Under the pieces are notes generated by a model, which saw only the letters and a program-made list of their open reading frames with translations, was not told the origin of the DNA and made no database searches. A stretch of DNA of 64,000 bases. Origin: Todiramphus chloris collaris (Eukaryota > Chordata > Aves > Coraciiformes > Alcedinidae). The stretch is taken from contig JANVCC010000076.1 in NCBI GenBank assembly GCA_025345505.1, positions 8,891,156 through 8,955,155 on the forward strand, in the 5' to 3' direction. Each line of letters opens with the position of its first letter. The stretch's first letter is position 1. A program made the translations under genes and the position numbers. Below, one piece after another: positions 54,118-64,000 of this stretch.

Positions 54118-55935
54118 TGGTTTGTTTTTTTCCATGAGAATAGTCAAGAGTGTTGGCTGTGTCTGAGAGAAAGTAGTAATGTTTTTGCCTTTAAATCTGC
54201 ATTTCTTAAGACTTTCTTTTTTTGGGGGGTGGGTGGTGGGTGTTGAAGTTAAAAAAAAAGGGGGGGGTTGGAGAGCACGGAACTAAACTGACCAAAAAGA
54301 ATAAACTGTCTGTGGTATATGTGCCTGGAGGAGCCTCAGGAATGGACACCCCCCCACCCCAGGGTCAGCCACTGCCCCAAGGAGCCTGTTGGTAAGGCCA
54401 GGTAGGTTGATTTGCTGAGGAAATGCCAAGCTGTGGTCCTGCTGTGGAGGGCAGTGAATGAGCTGTGGTCAGCCCTGGAGGGGGCATGGGAGGAAGAGCA
54501 GCTGCTCTTGGGGAAGTGAAATCATGAGATGGGCAGGGTGGCAGGTGGCTTTTTGCCACATCCATCCCCTCCAGCAGTATGTGAGAGGTAGACACGAGAC
54601 CCATGGGTGGGCAGGAGCACTCTAGGAGCAGCACTACCTGTTGCTGGGCAGGTAGTCAGCAGGGAATGCAGAAACAGCAGCACCTTCATGCTTAAACAAC
54701 CCTGCTGCCATTCGCATTGATTTCAGTATCAGTTTGAAAATAGTTCTTCATTAAACAATCCGCTGGTTTTGCCAGAGTTGCCTTTTGAGTACTTCCAACA
54801 ATTGGCAGCCTATCCATGGCTTTGTACAATCTCATCACCGATGTTATGAAAACAATCTTTTGTGTTCAATAACACCCTGGGCTGAATGTTCTTTCTCATG
54901 CTTGCTGGCTCTGCCTGAAGTCCCCATCAACTCCTTCTATGGCCAGTAAAGTACCAAAAAGCGACGACAAAGTTTGGCTGCAGATCACTGGGGGTTGCAG
55001 ACTCTTGGTTGCAAAGGGGGTTGCAAACCCTTGCACTGGTTAGCCGTGAGCAGGTGATGTCCTCATGGGCACTGAGGCTTCAGAGCAGAGGTGTCTGGGA
55101 TTTGGGGACCCTCTTGTGTTTGCTCTTAGAAAAACTCAATATTCCAGTGGTCGTTAGCAAGGAGCTTGCACTTCGAGTAGTGAAGAAGTTAGTTCCACCC
55201 ATTTTTATGTGATAAGATGCAGAGAGCACGTCGCTGATCAGATGGCTATTGTCAAGTCCCCCACGCCTGACTAGAGGGGAAGGTGATTAGCTCAAGGCTG
55301 TCTTTCATCTGAGCAAGGCAACAGCAGGATGACATTGTCTTTCTATAGTCTTGCCTCACGTACGGTGAGATGTCTGGTGATTCTTATAATTGCATACAGT
55401 GATTTATTTTTGCCACAGCCAGATTGTCTCACTCATTAATAGGTGGCAAAACAATAATGAGATTGTCTTTTCTCTCCTCTTGAATTCACTGTGAGCCATG
55501 CTGAGGATTCCTATCCTTCAGTAGCCAAGAAGATGGTAAAGACAAACCAGAGGAAGCTTGAGGGGGAACTTTCTGAAACTGTTCTTTGCCTCTACCCTGA
55601 AATCAGCTTGGTAGGACAAGGTAGTCTGCTATCTACTGTCTTAATGGCATTCTCCCTAGGATAACTGCTTCCCACTCAACCCTTTATTCACTCAAACTAA
55701 AAGAACTTCTGTCATATGCTTCTGTCAGTGTTGTCAGGACCTGGTAAGGGCTCTGCAGTGCTGCAAGCAGTTCTGTGACATGGACGTGCAATCCCAATTC
55801 CACCCTTCATGTGCTAGTCCCTCCCTGCCTGTCCTCCTGTGTCTGTGGTCATGCTAGAACTCGGCATCAAAGCCAGTGAACTGTGGTTTGCTGGGAGAGG
55901 ACTACAGCTGAGGATGTAAGTAGTTTATAATGCTT

Positions 55936-56052
55936 CACCACTGGATGTGTTCGACCAGGTTGGATGGGGCTTTGAGCAATCTGCTCAAGTGGGAGGTGTC
56001 CCTGCCCATGGGACCCATTTAAGGTCCTTTCCAACTCAAAACATTCTATGAT
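55936..56052 (+). repeat. CR1 3'-end fragment, downstream intergenic
   Basis: GACCAGGTTGGATGGGGCTT to ACATTCTATGATAATA. It is a diverged subfamily. Confidence 0.85.
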
Positions 56053-56312
56053 AATATGCAGAGGTGTTTTATGTAAGGATAAGAGCAGAGGGTCAGAAGG
56101 GTTGAGAGTATAGCAGGTGTCAGGATCCCGTTGTCAGATGCCATCAGTAAGGGTAAAGCAAATCCTGCCTCTCTGGAAAGACAAGATTATGGTCAGGATC
56201 CACACAAGGACAAATAAACTCTTGTTAAAACTCTAAAGTTCACCTGTTTATAACGGACTAAGTGGTGATAGTGGTGCAATGTCTTGATAATGTGGCTGTG
56301 GCAGTATATTTC

Positions 56313-56440
56313 ATAGATTTATCATAGACTGATTTGAGTTGGAAGGGACCTTTCAAGGTCATCTAGTCCAACCCCTCTGCAGGGAGCAGGGGCATCTGCA
56401 ATTAGACCAGGTTGCTCAGAGCCCTGACCAACCTCACCTG
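56313..56440 (-). repeat. CR1 3'-end fragment, downstream intergenic
   Basis: A reversed terminus with GGGACCTTTCAAGGTCATCT and CAGGTTGCTCAGAGCCCTGA, lying about 260 bp from an opposite-strand CR1. Confidence 0.9.
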
Positions 56441-57720
56441 GGGCAAGAAATGCTGAAGCTGGAGTTTGCCCAGTCCTCAGGAGTGGAAGAAGGCTGGTGT
56501 TGATAAGGTTCTTTTGTTGGGTTTGATTTTTTTTTTTTTTTTTTGGCTTCAGTAACATCTTGTTCATGGGACATGAACATGACACGTGAGTTAAAATGAA
56601 GGCTGAGCATCTGTGTGCAGGAGGTTCTAGTTTAGGAAAACTTCTGGCATTGGAGATATTTATTAACACATGAATTTAGGGTTAGCTTTGGGATGGGATA
56701 AATTTAAGAATACTTCTTATGGCTGAATTGTAAAAATCTGTAACACTGGAAAAAGAAACAATATTTTGGTTGGGGGTGAAATATGTTGAGGATATCAAGC
56801 TCTTGATTGGCTTAGGTTTAGACAGTAAATATAAATGATACTGGTGCCAGTTGGGTACGAGGCCCTAGAACAACCTTTGGCTGTGACCTCAGCCCCCACA
56901 GTACAGGAATGCTTCAGAACTGTGCCCAGAATAACCAGTAGCTGTGGTCATCCTACTGCCAGTACTTTGTTACTCGGTCAGGAGAGGCAGTGGTTCAGTC
57001 TGATTCCTGCCTAGGCTTTGTCACAGCATGATGTCAGGGAAGTCACGGCAAGGCTACAGGCACGTAGTCCTTTAAACTATCCATGCAAGTCTAAAAACAT
57101 CTCGTATTCTCCTCATTTTTCTTGCAAACACTGATGCTGCAGTACAACTGCTGAGACAGCAGGCAATCTAGAGTCCTCACGAGACTTCCAGTGTATTTTT
57201 TGTGTCGACATGATCCTGGATGTCTGGAAACTTCTTTTTCAATAAATTCAATAGTATTCAACTCCAGAAGGACCAAGACCTCAACTGTCTGCCTCACTTG
57301 TGGCACCTTGTCCGAGATTCCCATACTGGAGTTTCACTACTGGAGAGCCCTTCCTGCCTGCTCCTACAGGAGTCCCATGAAGTACCCACCAGAGCAAAGC
57401 TGCTTGTGATTTGAGGTTTTGCTTCAGATGCAAGCTGATCTGATCTTTGTGGAGAAATTGCACCAGAACAGCATAGATGGGTGCTGCAGAGTCACAAGCT
57501 GCGTAATCTCTGACTGTTGTCCTACAATTAGAACCTGGAACTGCTCTTTTGTGAGTCACACGACATATCAAAGTACTGGTTCTACTCCTTAGAAACCAAG
57601 AGTCATGCCAGATAATAGGTCACAGAGGTATTTTATCTTGCCTCATTCCAGCAATACAATGATATTTTGGGATAAATCAATTTTCTGTTTTTTAAAAATG
57701 TCATTGCATTGTCTTTTAGT

Positions 57721-57769
57721 AGTTTTTCTCCTTCCAGAAGTTTTTCTCCTTTCAGAAGTTTTTTTCCCT
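57721..57769. repeat. 18 bp tandem repeat, 2.7 copies
   Basis: AGTTTTTCTCCTTCCAGA, a near-identical second unit, then a partial third at 57757. Confidence 0.85.
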
Positions 57770-60700
57770 TCCTCATCTCCCTATTCTCAAATGTGGGACT
57801 TCAAGAAAAAGGAGTGTGAAGGCAGAATATCCAGCTTTATCCCATATTTAGTCACAGAAGTAGCATCTCCAAATGTCCTATCTCTTAAAATTCCAGGGCA
57901 GGAATCTATCTTTTTCTCATGCCTTGAAGGTCTCCAGCTTCCTTAGGCCTTGGAAAGGACAATAAATTTTGAAGGCCTTTGAGGAAGTCGCTTCGATATG
58001 GAAAGGACTCAAGTTCCCACTATCTGTGGGTGTGAGAATGTGTTTCTTGGAGCTGGTTCCACAGACCCATGTGGCAGACCACCTTGTTGCCACAACGCGC
58101 CGATGCTCCTGTCCAAAATGCTCCATGGGGGGGTTGTTTTGGTTTAAGGGAGGGAGGAGGAGGAGGGAGTTTCCCTTGTGCTTGCCAAGGTAGGAGGCAA
58201 GACTCTTCTGAAGCTCCTGCCAGCCCCTATTCCCCTCGAGTGCTTCTTGTCATCACCTGCTATTACCAGAGAGTTTATGAACTTCCCCAATGGCTTGTTC
58301 CAAACTAACATGCCTGTGTTCCTTCTAGAGCCTGCTGCTCACCGGCACCATCCCAAACGCAAGGGCATGGGAGACATCCTCAGAGCTTCAAACTTTAGCC
58401 ATAATCTCTCAGCACGTGATGTTCAGTGCTGCCACCAGCTTCAATCAGGGACTGCGGGGTGCCTCTCAGCAAGAGAAGATGAGAAGCTGGCTTAATTGGG
58501 GCGTCCAAAGATGTGGCCGTAATTAGGCAATGTTGTCCATCTTACCCAGGGATAGGAGCAAATTACTGCAAATAGCCAATGGCAAGTTTTATGAGAACAG
58601 TAAAATATATGCCACTATTTCTGATGCTTTCCCATGCAGGTTAGAGCTCTTCAGACTACTTTCAACTGATGCCAGGCCTCTCCATCATTCACAAGTGCTG
58701 CTCCCACCACCCCTTCAGCTGCCCTGTGCCACACACTGTTCTACTTAGGTGTTTCCCCATGGGGACCATGCATTTCCCACATGTGATCCATAGTGGAGAG
58801 TGGCAAACAACTGTTCCTGTAAGATGCCTCATCTAAAGGTGAGGTGATTCCCAAACTCTTCTCATCCCAGAAAAACTCAAAGGTTGTATCATCATCCAAA
58901 GAGGTAAGCAGGCTTACTTTCTTTTTTTCTTCTTTCTGGCAATAATCTGCAGTTGATTTTTGGTTTTTGAAATGCCAACAACTAATTTTTGTGAAAATTA
59001 ATAAAATCTGGAATTAAAAGAATGAAGGGGATGTGCACTGCAGATTTTTTCTGTTTTTCAGTAACTGAAAATCTTTGGAAGAAATCTGTCACATATTAAC
59101 CTTTGTCTCTAAAACAAAGACAAAACCAAAAAACCCACCCCAATTTCTTGCCCAGCCCCTGTATGTGTGTGTAAAACACCTTCCCCTTTCCCCTCTCTAA
59201 GGTTAAGATTTATAGGCTTCCTTCCTTGCTGCCAGCCATCCCTCCGCTGAAGAAAAATAAAACCAGCAATAAATAGATTCACAGCACTAAGGCTATAAAT
59301 TCCTCAATTCAGTTGCCAAAACTAATTCATCATTTGAACACAGGCGCAAACTCAGATAAGAGAGGGCCCGGCAGCATTCAGCCCATTCCACACATTTTTT
59401 AGTTGCTGCACTTACTCCATTGGGAAAAAATCCTACTTAAGCCCAAAACTGAGTGGGTCATTTCCCAACTAACGTCTCCATGGTGGGATCAGAGGTGTCA
59501 CCTCCCAGGCCCCCGTGTGACAGAGCTGTGGCCATCTGGGAGCATCGTTCTGTGGCTCTGTATTTAGGTCAAGTCTCAGTACTGTGAATATAAATTTGAA
59601 GTGTGTTTCTCATCTCTTTCAGCTCCCTCTTTGTTTACAGCAGTATAAAACCCCCCAGACTATATCCCAGGTCCTAGTAAACATTTATTGGTCTTTTTAA
59701 ACCTTGTATACAAATATGTGATACCATATATTTCTATAAACTATCTCATTTAATAGGTGTTCCCTAAATGAACGTATTTTACCAGAGTAATGTATTAGTT
59801 GTATTCCTGCTTTTCTATAATGTCTTGTGGGGAATTTTAAAGAAAATTTAAGTCTCCAAGTCTATCAAGCTTATAAAATCTCTCCATTAACCATATACAT
59901 ATAAGTTAAATTTTTAGAAGACCTTTATGTGATATCATGCAAACACCCTGTGACCTGTAGGAAGCCTCTTGTTGAATTTGATTTTTTTTTTTCTTCCCCC
60001 CTCTAATAGCATTTAGCTTCCCCAGTTCTGGTCTGCCCTGGTGTGGTGGTATTTACTCTTCAGCAACACTTTGGATTTAACTAAATGAGAAGGAGTCGTT
60101 TTCTTCTATGCTGAAGGAGTTTCTGTGAAAATTGGTAAACCAACATGACTCCCTTGGGGTCTGGCTTCAGTTGTGGAGGTAGGAGCGAGAAAAGAAGGAG
60201 CCATAAAATTCAAAGAATCATTTAAGAACCTTCTTTCAAAAGCTACGAGTTCCCCAATGTATGCCTTCTCTCTGACTATGGGAATGTACCCAAGGTGCCT
60301 AGTTAGTCTAGTCACAGCTTAGTATTTCTTAGTGAAACAGGGAGCTGAGCCCTTCAGTGTCTGCTGCAGAGAGACATGGATTATAGACTAGAGGCACTAC
60401 GCCAGGGCCATCTGTATGTATCTGTGCTTTGTCTGTGGAATTTGAACATGGGCAGCTCCATCACCCTTAGCGCACACAGTTTCTCTGGCCTTTGATTAAT
60501 CTCAAACATAGCTGACTCTTTCAAGTTTTGCCTCTTGAGTAAGAGCTGGATGGTCTCTTGGGCTGCACTCATTGCAAGCATATGTTGGGGTATAGACCAC
60601 ATCTGTGGTGGTGCTGGGGGAGAAAAGATGGTCTGTGGAAACTTCTCTCTCCACTCCACCCTCTTTGTCACCAATCCATCTCCATGGTTTAACACTTGTG

Positions 60701-63700
60701 AGCTGAAGAATCTGTTCCCCATGCCTTATTTCTGGAACGCTCTGCAAATTATTCCATTTAACAGGCCTTGCCAAAAGTGGTTGCTGCTAGCACGAGGGAA
60801 AAGTCTGATGGCTTTCAGCTACAGCATTCCCCATTTGGGAACCTCTGCTATAGAGATGGCAGTAAGTGAAATGGATGCTGATGGAATCTTCTCATCTTGC
60901 TCAGCAGAACTGCTGTTACTGAGGCACTCCCAAGAGGCAGTTTCAAGGGTACATCAGGTAGGTGGGAATGATGGGTGGCTCTGCCATGCCATGGCTCTCT
61001 CTCACTAAGGTGAGCCCAGGGTTGGTCTGTAATGGTGAAAGAGGGATGAGTGTTACAGATTCTGTAAGTGGAACTAGTTCATGAATGCTTACTAAATGTA
61101 CAGTTAGTTCCCAGCTAAATCAACTACTAATCACATCTGTTCAGCTCCTTCCCCACTGTGCATTAGAGTAGCTTTCTGAGCACCTAAAATCTGGAAACTG
61201 TGCTTTTCCTGGCAACCCTACAACCAAGGAGGGTGATTCTGCTCTTCTGGTAGGGTCTAGATCTATTCTCCTAGCTGCCAGCCCATTGAAGGGTGGAAAG
61301 GTCAAGCTTTCCTTCTGAGATCCTTAATCAGTTTACAATTCTGATTAGATGTGGCTGGATGAGAACCCCAGACTTTACCAGAAATTTCATCCTTTTGAAA
61401 TTCCCCAGGAGTCAAGCACGGATAAAACGAGAATCTACCAAACAGGGACAATAATCATGTAGGCTGCTGGCAACAACAGGCAGAATGAGGTACATCCTGG
61501 TGCTGCTCCCTAATATTCTCCATTAACAGCCCACAGGCATCCTGGGGAAGGAAACGCAGCAGACCAAAGGCCAGGGAACAGACAAAACAGGAAAGGGACA
61601 AACTCTTAAGACCCCTTTGCACGTGAATCTGATTTATTCAAATGCATCTCACCTTCAGTCAGAAGCTTTATCAAGTGCCCTCCTAACCCTTTGTCCCCTG
61701 CCTCTGTGCCGTAGGCCCATTGGCTCTGCACGTTGCCTAGCCTTGGCTGCTGCCTCAGCGTTCAGAACCATCCCACTTCATCAAAATCGTTTGTTCTTTG
61801 ACCAAATCTTTTCCTTCTACCCCTTCAGCTGAGCCAGTTGAATTTTGTTTGGTCTCCTGTAACTTGTTTCTTTTTTCTGCTTTTCCCTGAGTTAGGGAAT
61901 GGGGAAGTTTTGCTGCCTTTTTGTCATTTCTCCAACTCCTTCCAAGCAGCTGGAATTTATTTCAATAAAGTTCATTTCAGTAGAGCCTGGAGCCATAATA
62001 CATGAGGCTGTGATCTCAGAAGAGCTCATAAATTAAGTAGGGTCAGCTCTGGTCAACATGAGCATAGGAGACCTCCAAGGACACCCTGTGCCAAGGATAC
62101 AGCAGCTGCCAGACTGTATCTGCCCAGTGGGCTGTCTCTTCTGGTGTGCTATCTCCAGCCACTGCCAAGTGCTTCAGAGGATGATACGTGATCCCTGAGA
62201 GTTATTCTTAACTGATCATAATATCCTTCTAGACCTTTGTGGCACAAAGCTGTTGCTCTGCTCTCTCGTGTGTCTAAGGATAGCTTGGGGTGCCAGTGGA
62301 CTCAGGCTTCTTACACAATGCCTGGACCACTCGCTGACACTCGTACTAGCTCTTGTAGGCTGCTCCACCAGCAGGTCTGCTTCAAACTTCACTGCCTCTC
62401 CTGGAGGATGAGCCCACCACAGAGGTATCTTGCCTTCACGAGGGAAGCGGCCCTTTGCAATTTCTCCCCCAAAACTGGACATTTAAGTGTGATTTTTTAA
62501 AAGATAGGCAGCCTCCAAAAAGATGGTGGCCTCCAGCTAGGCTGCTGTAGTTCTAGCTGCCCAGAAATGACATCTTCTTTAAATCAGACAGAATTTGCCT
62601 TGTTGAACTTCCAGCTATTGGCTCACATTATGTCTCTGTCAGGAGGGCTGCAATGCCTGCCTGCCTGCTTGCCGTCACCTCCTGTTAAATGCTTTTCTAT
62701 GTGTAAATCCCTATATTCAGCAATTATGTCACCTCTAAAACTTGTCTTCCATAAGCTGAATTAATTGAATAGAATAAGCCTGATATTGAAAGTCTTGTTT
62801 TCCCCTTCCTGTGGTCCCTGCTGCAGATAGCCCCACTCAACGATAATGCCTGTGTGCTTGGAAATCCAGCAGTGGGGTTTTAATTTGGATTACAAGAAAA
62901 TCTTCCCATTAATGGTAAAATAATCCTTTGGGTTGTGTTTGACAGTAGATTTTCTTCATCAGTGAACCTACTAATTTAGCCTTTCCCCTCTCAAGTCAAG
63001 GACGATTCTGAAAATATTAAGTTTTTTTTTCTTTTTTTTTTTTCTTTTCTAGTAAATGTTAACTGCTTTCCTACTACCTTGACCTTGTCTTGCTGGCTGA
63101 AGTCAGCTATGAGCTGTGGTCTCAGTGTTATTCCACAAAACAGTGTGGAAAGAGTGGCTCTCAAAGAGAAGGAAGGTCTCCAGGTCAGTAACTTGCAAAA
63201 GCTGTCCTGTGACCTTCCCACTAGAGAGGGATGTACCAAGCTTAGGAGAACCCTCTTCCCTTCTGTTACGGTCTCTGGTGGTGTTGAGTGAGATAGGACT
63301 ATTTGTTTTCCTTCTCTTGTTTTTCTAGTCCCTTTTCCTCTTGCCATAATGTGTTACTTCAACAGACATGGAATCAGAGTTTGCACGAAGCTATCATTCA
63401 CCAAAAGATTAAATTCTTTGTACTGCTCTGCTTCCCATTTCTCTGTCTTGAAGGCTTTTTCTTTTTTTTTGGACATAGTTTTAGGATTATCGGGACAGTT
63501 CTAAAGCAGAAGCAGCAACCTAGAGCCAAGCCCTGCTAGAGCAGGCATAAGATGGGTTTTTCCCACTGACAGCACTGCTAACATGGCCCATTTCTGACCA
63601 GTGGTGCTTTTTCTTACTCCTTTAGGGGTTTTTTTCAGTCTAGGGTGAAAAATCTGCTCTCTTGCCAGACTGCTGAGTGCTTCTGATTTTACTGTTTTGA

Positions 63701-64000
63701 ATATGAAATGCATCAACGAGAGCTTCGAGACAACAGATGGGCAAATGCCCATCTCCAAGTCTTACTTGACTTCATTGGGTGGCAGACACTGTTTTGATGT
63801 TTAAATGGTTGACACAGGAGAAAGATGTATTCAGTTGAGCCAAACCAAGTACAGTGTGTGAAGAAATGTGATTCCTTCTGTTGCTTCCCTTTCCCCATTC
63901 TGCATTCCACCTAAACCCCAAGATTCGGATGCTAGCACCACAGGGGCAACCTGTGGGTCCTTTTCTAATCAGCAAAGGGAGCAGCTTGCTGGCTGGCGAT

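Larger units (their letters stand above)
49886..64000. other. Downstream intergenic DNA, no gene recognised
   Basis: Outside four short CR1 ends (about 3% of length) nothing coding is recognised on either strand. No tetraspanin-like exon of TSPAN18, the human downstream neighbour (recalled), is visible, although an untranslated first exon could go unseen. Repeat-free AT-rich stretches at 55370-55500, 59230-59470 and 59640-59960 look like candidate conserved noncoding elements. A-tracts or T-tracts occur at 51278, 56528, 59980 and 63020. The 157-codon frame at 60535-61008 has no recognised domain. Confidence 0.7.

Noticed and set aside
60535-61008. 157-codon + strand frame
   Set aside because: No domain, no splice or promoter context, and overlapping frames on the other strand are equally long. 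A very old mobile element is possible but not recognised.
1-64000. Search for endogenous retrovirus, LTRs, tRNA, rRNA or CRISPR arrays
   Set aside because: None were recognised. All sizeable mobile elements read as CR1.
49886-64000. 5' coding exons of TSPAN18 expected downstream by synteny
   Set aside because: No tetraspanin N-terminal motif (cysteine-rich start followed by a membrane segment) is found in any frame.

Overview
The window is avian nuclear DNA. It carries many CR1 (chicken repeat 1) non-LTR retrotransposon fragments whose 3' ends finish in the bird-type ATTCTATG motif, and a single vertebrate gene split by GT-AG introns. No bacterial, organellar or retroviral coding region is seen. 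Several CR1 copies are nearly identical to each other. This suggests a bird lineage with fairly recent CR1 activity, but I cannot name the species.

One protein-coding gene is present, on the + strand: the tetraspanin CD82 (KAI1). A CpG island with a TATA-like box and an untranslated first exon lies at about 9.8-10.5 kb. The start codon is in the next recognised exon at 28.0 kb. Eight coding exons (28008-28070, 34268-34340, 37566-37690, 38598-38672, 43040-43147, 46665-46856, 47148-47231, 47717-47794) join in frame to 798 nt, which is 265 residues plus a stop. The joined protein shows the full tetraspanin layout: four membrane segments, a large extracellular loop with CCG and PCSC motifs, six loop cysteines and a C-terminal YxxPhi sorting signal. 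A 2.1 kb 3' UTR ends at an AATAAA at 49856.

Layout: 1-9.38 kb is upstream intergenic DNA with a few CR1 pieces. 9.38-9.78 kb is a CR1 copy that stops about 35 bp before the TATA-like box. 9.8-10.5 kb is the CpG island promoter and exon 1. 10.1-28.0 kb is a long, repeat-poor intron 1. 28-47.8 kb holds the coding exons, with introns 2-6 about one fifth CR1. 49.9-64 kb is intergenic with four short CR1 pieces. In human the downstream neighbour is TSPAN18 and the upstream one ALX4 (recalled synteny), but no coding exon of either is visible here.

The most unusual structure is in intron 5: a pair of about 90 bp inverted repeats (about 97% identical, 278 bp spacer) at 39956-40412, followed by two CR1 copies facing each other. 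Other points of interest are two nearly identical CR1 copies in direct orientation flanking coding exons 3-6, G-quadruplex-type tracts just inside intron 1, a CR1 copy abutting the promoter, and changed glycosylation sites in the CD82 loop. I found no convincing novel biological system. The findings are structural and regulatory leads.
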